In this document: in pieces, positions 16,603 to 24,694 of the stretch
How positions within the stretch are numbered: the stretch's first letter is position 1
Layout: each line of letters opens with the position of its first letter
NCBI GenBank assembly: GCA_021162065.1
Contig: JAGGZK010000061.1
Coordinates: forward strand, 1 to 37,102
Reading direction: 5' to 3'
Length of the DNA stretch: 37,102 nt
Source: Thermoplasmata archaeon
Lineage (GTDB): Archaea > Thermoplasmatota > E2 > UBA202 > JdFR-43
Position numbers and translations under genes: made by a program
The notes under the pieces: model-generated
What the model saw: only the letters and a program-made list of their open reading frames with translations
What the model was told of the DNA's origin: nothing
Databases searched by the model: none

Positions 16603-17778
16603 ATGGGACACGCCACCTATTCCTACTCGGCCATTTCCTCCTATGAAAACTGCCCCCTACAGTTTAAATTTTCCTACATAGACAGGATTCCTCCATTGAG
16701 GAGGAGTGTGGAGGCATTTATGGGCTCCAGAGTTCATGAAGCGCTGGAAAAACTTTACAGGGATAAGCTCTACGAAAAAACAAACTCTCTGGAAGAAATA
16801 CTGGAATTCTACAACGACAGATGGAGAAGAAAGATGGATGAAAGGATATTTGTTGCCAAGGACTATGACATTGAAAACTACAGAAAGATGGGAGAAAGAT
16901 ATCTGACAGATTACTACAATGAATACAAGCCCTTTGATGAGGGGAGAACAATAGCCCTTGAAAAGAACGTGTATTTCCCGCTGAATGAGAAATACTGGAT
17001 AAAGGGAGTGATAGACAGGTTAACGGAAAGGGACGACATCTATGAGGTTCATGATTACAAAACCTCCCTCTATCTTCCCTCAAAGAAAGAGATGGAAGAT
17101 GACTGCCAACTCGCCCTTTATGCCCTCGCCGTCGACCATCTCTATGGCGTGAAAAAAATAGAACTGGTCTGGCATTTTCTGGCATTTAACAAGGAGATAA
17201 GAATAAGGAAGGATGATTACGAGGGCATAAGGGAGGAGGTGATCCGTAGAATAGAGGAAATAGAGGAGGCAAAAAAGAGGAATGATTTTCCTCCAAGAGA
17301 GTCACCCCTCTGCAATTACTGCGGTCATCAACCAATATGCCCTCTATTCAAGCATTCCCATTCTCTGCAGGAGATGGAGCCAGAGGAGATAAAGGAAGAG
17401 GATGGCTTCAAATTAGTGAACAGATACTGGGCGCTCACACAGGAAATTCAAAAACTCGAGGGGGAAAGGGAAATGGTGAAGAAGCAAATTCTTGAGTATG
17501 CAAAAAGAAATGGTGTGCAGTATATCTATGGGAGTGATAAGATAGCGAATGTGAAATTTTACAGAAATGTGAACTTCAGGGAAAAGGAGATGGTGGAAAA
17601 GATAATTCTGCAGGAAGGACTGTTTGAGAAATATTCCCGCCTTGATTTCATAAAGCTCTCCAACGATTTTAAGAACGGCATGCTTCCCGCCGCCGTGGCG
17701 AAAAAATTGAAAGAGGTGGCAGAGGAGGTGGAGGTGGCGAGAATCTATCTAAGAAATGCAAGAAGGGAAGAGGACTAA
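16603..17778 (+). CDS. RecB/Cas4-like PD-(D/E)XK nuclease with Fe-S cluster
   Basis: The 391-residue protein begins YSYSAISSYENCPLQFKF, the conserved start of the RecB-type nuclease family. His45, Asp138 (GVIDR), Asp151 and Lys153 (HDYKTS) and Gln169 (QLALYA) form the PD-(D/E)XK active site. Cys17 with Cys237, Cys240 and Cys246 (CNYCGHQPIC) makes the Fe-S cluster arrangement seen in Cas4 and AddB. The C-terminal third is a charged helical extension absent from short Cas4 proteins. It follows herA by 56 bases and probably acts in DNA end processing. No CRISPR array or cas gene is near, so Cas4 function is unlikely. Confidence 0.85.
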   Translation: MGHATYSYSAISSYENCPLQFKFSYIDRIPPLRRSVEAFMGSRVHEALEKLYRDKLYEKTNSLEEILEFYNDRWRRKMDERIFVAKDYDIENYRKMGERYLTDYYNEYKPFDEGRTIALEKNVYFPLNEKYWIKGVIDRLTERDDIYEVHDYKTSLYLPSKKEMEDDCQLALYALAVDHLYGVKKIELVWHFLAFNKEIRIRKDDYEGIREEVIRRIEEIEEAKKRNDFPPRESPLCNYCGHQPICPLFKHSHSLQEMEPEEIKEEDGFKLVNRYWALTQEIQKLEGEREMVKKQILEYAKRNGVQYIYGSDKIANVKFYRNVNFREKEMVEKIILQEGLFEKYSRLDFIKLSNDFKNGMLPAAVAKKLKEVAEEVEVARIYLRNARREED

Positions 17779-18887
17779 AGGTTTATTATGAGCAGTTCCA
17801 TGGAATCGCTGCCCTCATTTCCCGCCATGTCGGTGGCAACAGTCCTTATCTCATGGTTACCGATGGCAAACTCGTCCCATGTCCACTGGTACGGAGGGGA
17901 AGAAACTACACTCTTTGCCTCTCCGTCCACATAGAATCTCACCTTCGCCACACCGGTGGCATCATCGGTGGCCTGGACTGCGATGTCAATCTTTCCTATT
18001 ACCATGGTTTTACCGATATTCATTATTTCCTTTCTGAAAAGATAGAGATATCCCCCCTTGGGTGCTGTTATTTCAACCTGCGGAGGCGTCTCGTCCATGG
18101 ATGGGACGGAAGCCACAGCGTTATCTACATAATACGCATCAAAGGGAGAGCCATCCGGTGGAACGGCATAACCCTGGTGTTTTTCTCCATTGAATATCAC
18201 AGCCATCACCATTATATTCTCCGGGGAAAGTTCTCCAAATTCCCCTCCATCCCACACCACGGTTTTGTTCCATGTCTGCATTCCCTCTATATGTATTTGC
18301 TCATTTACAGCAAAATCCAGAAAGGCGAAGGTATAGGGCTCACCTCCAGTATCCTTCCATCCGAGGGAGGACACTATCTCCGCCACATACACCCTCACAT
18401 ATCCATCATAGGGTAGCACTTCCCCGCTTTCCACAACGACATCTATTTTTATGCTGGAATTCCCCATCCATGTGGCGGAGATGGAAGGAGTAACACTTGC
18501 CACTCCCCTTGCTCCGCTCTCCTCAATCAGATTTCTGTAAATATCTGCTGTGGATGTGTCGGCACCAACATAAACACTATAACCCCCATCAAAGAAGACG
18601 GTGGGGATATAGTAGATATTGTAGTCATCCACTGCCCTGCTATACGCCCTGCTGTTTTTGTCTATTATGAGAGAAACATAATAGAATGGATACTCCCCGC
18701 CATCATAAACATCCTTAAGGGCAGCATGAGCATACTTGCAGTAGGGGCACCAGGTGGCGGTGGTGTATTCCACAAAAACCGTGTGGGTGAAATCAACATT
18801 GCATGTTTCTTTGTTTTCAACATCCATGGCCATAACAGGATATGCCAGAAATGCAGCGAGAATGCAGCAAAACATCTCTTTTCTCAT
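17775..18887 (-). CDS. Secreted thioredoxin-fold protein with Ig-like C-terminal domain
   Basis: A signal peptide covers about residues 1-20 (FCCILAAFLAYPVMA). Then comes a thioredoxin-like domain with CPYC at residues 47-50 (TTATWCPYCKYA) and a cis-Pro region (IYYIPTVFFDGG), then a beta-rich middle domain. The C-terminal Ig-like module begins near residue 275 (PPQVEITAPKGG) and has a DDATGVAKVRFYVDG core like many cell-surface proteins. It probably acts outside the membrane in disulfide or redox chemistry; the middle domain resembles Omp28-like proteins only in general layout. A TATA-like TTTTAAATTATT at 18922-18911 precedes the start by about 30 bases. It overlaps the nuclease gene end by four bases, convergent. 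Confidence 0.8.
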   Translation of the reverse strand: MRKEMFCCILAAFLAYPVMAMDVENKETCNVDFTHTVFVEYTTATWCPYCKYAHAALKDVYDGGEYPFYYVSLIIDKNSRAYSRAVDDYNIYYIPTVFFDGGYSVYVGADTSTADIYRNLIEESGARGVASVTPSISATWMGNSSIKIDVVVESGEVLPYDGYVRVYVAEIVSSLGWKDTGGEPYTFAFLDFAVNEQIHIEGMQTWNKTVVWDGGEFGELSPENIMVMAVIFNGEKHQGYAVPPDGSPFDAYYVDNAVASVPSMDETPPQVEITAPKGGYLYLFRKEIMNIGKTMVIGKIDIAVQATDDATGVAKVRFYVDGEAKSVVSSPPYQWTWDEFAIGNHEIRTVATDMAGNEGSDSMELLIINL

Positions 18888-19013
18888 TAAATCACCATGT
18901 ATAAACTACAAATAATTTAAAAGTTAAAGGGTTAAAAATTGTAAAAAAAGAGGGGAAGAGGGCTTTAATTTATGGCGTTTTTAACAACGTTAAACATTCC
19001 ATTTATACAAACA

Positions 19014-20699
19014 CTACTTATGCGCCATTATGCCCGTTATTCCGTTTCTCTCTATTCTCACAAATCCGAATCTTTCAAACTGGACTATTTCCCCCTCCTT
19101 TACTTCCCGGATATTTTTCTCTCCATAACCCTCAACAATTTTCAAACTATTTTCGTTGAATTCATCATTTTCATATAGCAAACCCGGAATCATAACCTTT
19201 ACTTCCACATATTCATGGCTTACCCACTGGATTTTCTCAACACCAGGCAGCAGCTCTTTCCCCACAAACTCCCCATGAATTTCGTCGTTTTTGCTTTTCA
19301 CCTTCACATTATATAAATCCTTCAATCTGAATATATCCCCCTGCTTTAGCTTCGATGCATCCTCAGCGGGAATAAAAAAGATGTTTCCCACCTTTATTTT
19401 TCTCACCCCCATATCGATGGAGGGATGATATTTCAGCATCACCTCCATTTCCTCCGCATTCTCCACCACCACCTTTACTGGCTCCGGAACAAAGAAATAT
19501 CGCCTTGCAACACCGTCAAGCATTTTCCTGTTCACCGCCTCCAGATTCTCGAATACCACCACAGATTCTGCCCTTGAGATACCCTGAGACAGCACAAACT
19601 CTTTTATTGCCTCCGGCAGTATCCCCCGCCTTTTCAGCCCTTTCAAAGTTGGAAGGCGTGGATCATCCCAGCCCATAACTTTGCCATTTTCTATAAGTGG
19701 CTTTATCTTCCTTTTTGATACAGGCATACCCTTTATTTCCAGACGTGAAAATTCCATTAGATATGGTTTTCTCAAACCAAGGCAATCCAGCAAATAAAAA
19801 TACACCTCATCTCTCAACTCATACTCCTTGCTCCTGAAGGGATGGGTAACGCCGGATAAAGAGTCCTCAACAGCTCCATAGAAATCGTAGGTGGGCCATA
19901 CACGGAAGCGTTTTCCGTGGATAGGATGAGGATGCTCTATTATGCGGAACAGCACAGGGTCACGCATTGCCGTATTTTTGGATTTCATATCGCCCTTCAA
20001 ACGCATAACCGCTTCGCCTTCCTCCATCTTTGCAAACTCATTCCACGAGATATTTCTCTCATTCCTGCATGCACATTCCTTCATCAACTTCCTGTTCCTG
20101 CTTATTTCCTCCTCGCTGCATGTGCATATGTAGGCGTTGCCCTCCTCCAGAAGCTGGCGGGCAAGTTCATAATGCTTTGGAAGGTTATCGGATGTTCTAT
20201 ACTCCTTATCCCATTCTATACCAAGCCATTTCAAATCTTCCTTCTGCACCTCATAAAACTCCTTTCTCTCATTCACCGGATTCGTATCATCAAAACGTAG
20301 AATAAAGATTCCGTCATACATGCGGGCATACTCATAATCCACAAACGCTGCCTTCGCATGTCCGATATGGAGATAGCCATTGGGTTCAGGGGGAAAGCGT
20401 GTTATAACCTCTCCTTTTTCTGCATGAGGTAAAGGTGGCAGTTTTTTCTTCTCTACCTTCCTCTCCTCCACTTTTATCCCCAATTTTTCCATCGTTTCCT
20501 CCTGCTCTTCCAAGGAAAGTTTGTTGATTTCCTCCACTACTTCTCTAATAACGGGGATTATCTCGGTGGCATTTCCTTTAACTTCACTCATAACTTTACC
20601 TATAACCGCCTTCAGATTTGCCTTTCCCCCATATTTAACTGCATTTAACAAAGCATGTTTTTTTGCTATCCTCTCAATCTCCTCTGCATCCATTGCCAT
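19014..20699 (-). CDS. gltX: Glutamyl-tRNA synthetase (archaeal type)
   Basis: The 561-residue class I synthetase charges tRNA-Glu, and probably tRNA-Gln as the non-discriminating archaeal form. The HIGH motif is at residues 111-114 within PEPNGYLHIGHAKAAF. The KMSKS-like motif is VSKRKIKPL. The C-terminal half is the beta-barrel anticodon-binding domain of the archaeal/eukaryal GluRS-GlnRS type. An N-terminal extension of about 95 residues is normal for this group. GlnRS is unlikely because most archaea lack it, though the sequence motif alone does not exclude it. No neighbour is functionally linked. Confidence 0.93.
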   Translation of the reverse strand: MAMDAEEIERIAKKHALLNAVKYGGKANLKAVIGKVMSEVKGNATEIIPVIREVVEEINKLSLEEQEETMEKLGIKVEERKVEKKKLPPLPHAEKGEVITRFPPEPNGYLHIGHAKAAFVDYEYARMYDGIFILRFDDTNPVNERKEFYEVQKEDLKWLGIEWDKEYRTSDNLPKHYELARQLLEEGNAYICTCSEEEISRNRKLMKECACRNERNISWNEFAKMEEGEAVMRLKGDMKSKNTAMRDPVLFRIIEHPHPIHGKRFRVWPTYDFYGAVEDSLSGVTHPFRSKEYELRDEVYFYLLDCLGLRKPYLMEFSRLEIKGMPVSKRKIKPLIENGKVMGWDDPRLPTLKGLKRRGILPEAIKEFVLSQGISRAESVVVFENLEAVNRKMLDGVARRYFFVPEPVKVVVENAEEMEVMLKYHPSIDMGVRKIKVGNIFFIPAEDASKLKQGDIFRLKDLYNVKVKSKNDEIHGEFVGKELLPGVEKIQWVSHEYVEVKVMIPGLLYENDEFNENSLKIVEGYGEKNIREVKEGEIVQFERFGFVRIERNGITGIMAHK

Positions 20700-20757
20700 C
20701 TTATCGTGAAAGATGTTTTAAAGTTTGTTGGTTGGCTCTTTTATCACACCCAAAATT

Positions 20758-21164
20758 CTAAATAAAAATCCTCAGCAAGAATATATCATCCTCTGCCACA
20801 TACTCTTTGCCTTTATATCCTCTCGCCTTCAGAGCAACAACCCCCTTATCCTTCAATCCAGCAAAGGAGAAATTCCAGTAAAAGGAATAGGGAGATGAGG
20901 TGTCATTGTATATGACCACGGGCCTGCATCCTACCTTTGGGGGGATCATGAATTCCACACCTGTTATATCACCCGAGGCATCTGCCATCACGGTCACACC
21001 ACCTATGACCACCTGCCCCACCATGGGAATTATTCTCCTGTCCATTAGATAGATGCCATTCTTTGGTTTTACTATCTTAATGTATGTTTCATCCAAGAAT
21101 GGGTTTCACCCAGCAATGGAAAAAGAAAGATGAATATGATTAATCCAGCCGCAATTTTCTTCAT
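20758..21164 (-). pseudogene. Secreted Ig-like protein, disrupted by a single-base frameshift
   Basis: The start is the ATG at 21164-21162, which overlaps the stop of the ferredoxin gene in an ATGA. It encodes the signal peptide MKKIAAGLIIFIFLFPLLG. That frame soon leaves the domain that follows. The Ig-like part (DETYIKIVKPKNG onwards, 112 residues to 20758) lies in the frame reached by adding one base near 21110-21115. With one more A in the GAAACCC run the protein would read PLLGENPFLDETY and be intact at about 135 residues. The body resembles the last Ig-like module of the secreted thioredoxin protein at 17.8 kb. Either a recent real mutation or a sequence error explains it. Confidence 0.65.
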
Positions 21165-21637
21165 TTGTTTCCTTTCACCTTTTCCTTATACTCTTCAGGC
21201 GAAAAAAGTATGGCATTCTCGTCAACCATATAGTCATCTCTTTTAACATTGAGCTGTGTAGGCATAAATCTGAATTTCTCCCTATCCACATCTATGAGTT
21301 TAAAATTTGGTGTGAGTTTTAGAGAGCCCGTAGGGCATACTTCCGTGCACAGGCCGCAGTAGCAGCATCTTCCATAATCTATGATCGGCCTTATCTTCTT
21401 TCCCTTCTCCACTTCCAATTCTGGAATTTCTTCATAGGAAATAGCATCATTCATGCATATCATGCCACACATTTTGCAGCCTATGCATTTTTCCAAGTCA
21501 TTGGAATGGAAGCCACGAAGCACTTCCGTTGGCAATCTTTTGCCTTCCATATCAACATGTTCCTGGTAAGGATACCTTATTGTATGTGGCCTCTTCAGCA
21601 GATGCTTCCACGCCTTTAATGGCTTTATCACACTCAT
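21161..21637 (-). CDS. mbsN: Mbs/Mbx complex subunit N, 8Fe ferredoxin (NuoI-like)
   Basis: The 158-residue peripheral subunit passes electrons to the membrane complex. Two 4Fe-4S motifs are present: Cys51, 54, 57 and 61, and Cys91, 94, 97 and 101 followed by Pro. The layout matches NuoI, MbhN and MbxN. It is the last conserved gene of the 13-gene operon, four bases after the large subunit. Its own stop overlaps the start of the disrupted secreted gene. Electrons should come from reduced ferredoxin, as known for Pyrococcus complexes. Confidence 0.9.
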   Translation of the reverse strand: MSVIKPLKAWKHLLKRPHTIRYPYQEHVDMEGKRLPTEVLRGFHSNDLEKCIGCKMCGMICMNDAISYEEIPELEVEKGKKIRPIIDYGRCCYCGLCTEVCPTGSLKLTPNFKLIDVDREKFRFMPTQLNVKRDDYMVDENAILFSPEEYKEKVKGNK

Positions 21638-21641
21638 CTTT

Positions 21642-22775
21642 TCACCTCTCTATATCAGGGGGACATATATCCAGACTGAACAGTATCTGGCTCACATCAG
21701 CAATGTTCGCCCCCTTCAGTATTGTCTCAGCCACATTTATGCCATGAGTATAACTGGGCCCCCTCACATGCACCCTCACCGGCTTTTTACCACCGTCACT
21801 CACCACCATGTAGCCATACTCTCCTTTACTGCTCTCCACCCTCTCATATGCAATGCCAGGCGGCACCTCCCATTTGAACCAGTTGGGATGCTTGAGTAAA
21901 TGCTCGCCACTGGGCATTTTCTTCAGCGCCTGCCTTATGATGGAAATGCTCTGCTCTATCTCCAGCCGCCTCACCAGCATTCTTGTATAGGCATCGCCTC
22001 CGCTGGATAAAACATCAAACTTGCCCAGTTCCGGATAGTGAATTACATCAAAATCTATATTCTCATAAGCGGCATATGGTTCAAGGCGGCGCACATCATA
22101 TTCATGCCCGGAAGCCCTTAGATTTGGCCCCGTAACCCCCCACTCTATCGCCTTTTCCTTTGGTATCACCCCTATATCCACAGCCCTGTCAAAGAAGATG
22201 CGATTTTTGAAGAAAACATCATCATACAACTTCAACCTCTTCTCCAGATATTTCATGGTCTTCTCTATTAATTTTGGCAAATCTGCCGGCATGTCCCATC
22301 TCACGCCTCCCGGCCATATATAGATGTGGTATATCCTTGCCCCCGTCAACTGCTCAAATATATCCATTATGTAATCTCTGTCTCCCAAAGCCCACTGGGG
22401 CAACGTGTATATGCCCAGAGCGCCGGCATAACTTCCTATACCCATGAGATATGCTGCTATTCTGGAAAGTTCAAGGACGACGGTTCTTATGTATCTCGCC
22501 CTCTCTGGCACCTCCTCTCTCCATCCCATTAACCTCTCCACCGCCATGGAATATGCCATCTCATTTACATCGGGATCAGGAACACATATTCTGCACACCA
22601 ACGGAATATTCTGCATCCAGGTACGGGATTCCATTAACTTCTCGAAGCCACGGTGGAGGTAGCCAACGTTGCACTCCGCCTTTACAACAGTATCTCCATC
22701 CACCCACAGATGATACATCATGTTTCCTGTTATACCAGGATGCTGGGGCCCTATGAAAAGTTCATATTCCTTCAT
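21642..22775 (-). CDS. mbsL: Mbs/Mbx complex large subunit L (NuoD-like), NiFe motifs altered to CxxD
   Basis: This subunit matches the family of NuoD and hydrogenase large subunits, with GYLHRGFEKLMESRTWMQNIPL at the N-terminal site. True NiFe hydrogenases have CxxC near both ends. Here they read RICVPD and DICPPD, i.e. CxxD twice (from the start used here, Cys64/Asp67 and Cys371/Asp374), so both second (bridging) cysteines are Asp. Hydrogenase activity is therefore unlikely. As I recall, MbxL/MbsL proteins of Thermococcales also lost the nickel-iron site and act in sulfane sulfur reduction. I use the Met of MKEYELFIGP as start. Longer starts at 22781 or 22811 overlap subunit K more. Confidence 0.88.
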   Translation of the reverse strand: MKEYELFIGPQHPGITGNMMYHLWVDGDTVVKAECNVGYLHRGFEKLMESRTWMQNIPLVCRICVPDPDVNEMAYSMAVERLMGWREEVPERARYIRTVVLELSRIAAYLMGIGSYAGALGIYTLPQWALGDRDYIMDIFEQLTGARIYHIYIWPGGVRWDMPADLPKLIEKTMKYLEKRLKLYDDVFFKNRIFFDRAVDIGVIPKEKAIEWGVTGPNLRASGHEYDVRRLEPYAAYENIDFDVIHYPELGKFDVLSSGGDAYTRMLVRRLEIEQSISIIRQALKKMPSGEHLLKHPNWFKWEVPPGIAYERVESSKGEYGYMVVSDGGKKPVRVHVRGPSYTHGINVAETILKGANIADVSQILFSLDICPPDIER

Positions 22776-23229
22776 CTTCATCCTCCACAGGCGGTATGCT
22801 TTCAAACACATCCTTTATGAATTTCTTTGAATCGAAATCCTTTCTCATGGGGGGCATATGTGGCCACCCTTCCAGGAAGAATGGAGTAAGGCGTTCATTG
22901 CCTATAAAATTCACTCCATACATCTCCTTTATCTCCCTCTCATATGTCTCAATTTGAGGAAATAAATCATGCAGGGATTCCATCTCTTCCCCTTCTCTTT
23001 TTATTCTCGTGGAAATCATCACATGCTCTCTGTATTCGTAACTCCAGAGATGGTATACCAGCTCGAACTCGCCATCATCAATCCAGTCGATGCATGAGAG
23101 CATGACGAAATGCTGGAATTTATTTTCCTTGAGTGTTTTTATTAATTCCCTTACCTCCTGCTTTTCCACCTTCACATACAGCCGTCCATGCACCTCTTCT
23201 CCTCTGCCAATTATCTCCTTCGCCTTCAT
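22762..23229 (-). CDS. mbsK: Mbs/Mbx complex subunit K (NuoC-like)
   Basis: The 155-residue protein matches the 30-kDa subunit family of complex I. FELVYHLWSYEYREHVMIST and the signature EREIKEMYGVNFIGN correspond to the conserved ERExxDxxGxxFxGH block. The terminal HMPPMRKDF fits the family end. It forms the peripheral arm with subunits J, L and N. It overlaps both neighbours, by 14 bases downstream and four bases upstream, as expected within a translationally coupled operon. Confidence 0.88.
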   Translation of the reverse strand: MKAKEIIGRGEEVHGRLYVKVEKQEVRELIKTLKENKFQHFVMLSCIDWIDDGEFELVYHLWSYEYREHVMISTRIKREGEEMESLHDLFPQIETYEREIKEMYGVNFIGNERLTPFFLEGWPHMPPMRKDFDSKKFIKDVFESIPPVEDEDEGI

Positions 23230-23747
23230 TCTTCCACCTTTCCGAATTTGAATGCCATTTCCTGATTCTTCTTGTATTTCTCATAGTTCTTCCTGTATTT
23301 CTCCCATCCTCTCGCCTCCCCCTTCTCAATCATCTCCATGAGTTCCATCATGGCGTTTATGATGCCCTCAGGCCTTGGCATGCACCCTGCAAGGTATAGA
23401 TCTACGGGCAGATATTTATCCAGCTGGTTTATTGTGTTGTAGGAATCCCAGTACATCCCACCATTTATGGGGCAAGAGCCGAAGGCAACCACATATTTTG
23501 GATCCTGCATCTGCTCATACACCTGTATTACCCTCTTCAATGTTTTAACCGTAAGATAGCCGGTTATCAGCAGTACATCCGCCTGGCGGGGTGTTGCCAT
23601 GGGGGCCATGCCAAATCGTTCCATGTCAAAACGGGAAGTCATCACAGGTGGCATCTCTATGGCTCCACATCCCGTGCAGAAGTGAAGTATCCATAACGAT
23701 TTCTTGCTTGCTATTCTTGATATCTTACTCCATTCCTCATACTTCAT
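23226..23747 (-). CDS. mbsJ: Mbs/Mbx complex subunit J (NuoB-like, proximal 4Fe-4S)
   Basis: The 173-residue subunit holds the 4Fe-4S cluster next to the active site. The four ligands are Cys24 and Cys27 (CTGC), Cys92 (GSCPINGG) and Cys122 (GCMPRPE). The spaced CxxC pair, rather than the tandem Cys-Cys of respiratory complex I, groups it with hydrogenase-related and Mbx complexes. In the published MBS model as I recall it, this cluster is the proposed site of sulfane reduction. The C-terminal 40 residues are Lys/Glu-rich. Confidence 0.92.
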   Translation of the reverse strand: MKYEEWSKISRIASKKSLWILHFCTGCGAIEMPPVMTSRFDMERFGMAPMATPRQADVLLITGYLTVKTLKRVIQVYEQMQDPKYVVAFGSCPINGGMYWDSYNTINQLDKYLPVDLYLAGCMPRPEGIINAMMELMEMIEKGEARGWEKYRKNYEKYKKNQEMAFKFGKVEE

Positions 23748-24694
23748 GATATCACCATCCAGTAGACCCAGACAAGGGCAATTATGGCAAGGACCGCCTC
23801 ATATTTCCAGTAGAACTTAAAGGCCTGCTCTATTCTGAATCGCGGGAAGGAAGTGTTGATAAGCAAGGATAGAGTAAAAACAAGGAATATCAGGATGAAC
23901 CATACAATAAAATTCACCACATCCGCCACAATTCCTCCTTTCATAACAACGCCTCCTCCGAGGAATAGGTCAACAAATAGGGTTGTATATGCAACTATGG
24001 TCCCTGCCTTGTAAATCATTAAAGAGCCAAGATGCTTCCCTCCAAACTCCGCCATGGGCCCGCTGGCTATCTCATGGGGTGCTATCGGGATATCGAAAGG
24101 TGCCTCCATGAGCATTCCCTGGAGAGCCATGTCAGCCACGGCAGCAGAAATGGCAAAGGGAGGGATGAGTATAGCCCATTTTCCATACTGGCTTGCCACT
24201 ATCTCCGCTATGGATGTTGTGTCATAGTATATCATCAAAGCAACCATGGAAATAACAAAGGGCAACTCATAGGAAAGCATCATCACCAGTGCCCTCATCA
24301 CACCTATGGCCGAGTTTGGGTTGCCACTCGCTCCAGCCCCTAAAGCAAAGCCCAGGGCGGGAATGGCTAAAAGATAGAGAACAAGAAATGCATCCCCCTC
24401 TGTGCTGAGCAGTTTCACCCCCCCAATGGGAAGGAAGAGGATGGTAAGCACTATGCCCGTGATGGAAAATAGGAGGGCGAGGTCGTAAATCCATCCATGG
24501 GTTATATTGGTTTTCTTCAAAATGAGTTTTGCTATATCAATGAAACCCTGATATATGGGCGGGCCAACCCTGTTGTGAACTCTGGCAACTATTTTCCTCC
24601 CGATACCCATGAAGAGTATGCCAATCATCATGGCAACCGTTGCATATATCGCAATAATCAACACATTAATCAATCCACTCACCACAGTAACCAC
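23744..24694 (-). CDS. mbsM: Mbs/Mbx complex subunit M (NuoH-like)
   Basis: A membrane protein of 316 residues with about eight helices. It contains NRVGPPIYQGFIDIAKLILKK, the conserved NuoH loop, and MEAPFDIPIAPHEIASGP, the second conserved cytoplasmic loop. NuoH proteins connect the redox arm to the ion-pumping arm. It overlaps the start of subunit J by four bases and the end of subunit H' by about 16 bases, so the exact start codon is uncertain (a GTG at the first position is used here). Confidence 0.9.
   Translation of the reverse strand: MVTVVSGLINVLIIAIYATVAMMIGILFMGIGRKIVARVHNRVGPPIYQGFIDIAKLILKKTNITHGWIYDLALLFSITGIVLTILFLPIGGVKLLSTEGDAFLVLYLLAIPALGFALGAGASGNPNSAIGVMRALVMMLSYELPFVISMVALMIYYDTTSIAEIVASQYGKWAILIPPFAISAAVADMALQGMLMEAPFDIPIAPHEIASGPMAEFGGKHLGSLMIYKAGTIVAYTTLFVDLFLGGGVVMKGGIVADVVNFIVWFILIFLVFTLSLLINTSFPRFRIEQAFKFYWKYEAVLAIIALVWVYWMVIS

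Noticed and set aside
16603-17778. Cas4 of a CRISPR system
   Set aside because: The protein is about twice the length of Cas4, follows herA, and no CRISPR or other cas gene is in the window.
18980-18994. Small dyad TTTAAC-AAC-GTTAAA as an operator
   Set aside because: Only six base pairs in AT-rich intergenic sequence and far from the start it would control; chance is a sufficient explanation.
19014-20699. Glutaminyl-tRNA synthetase
   Set aside because: Archaeal GluRS shares the same motifs and most archaea make Gln-tRNA by the amidotransferase route, so GluRS is far more likely.
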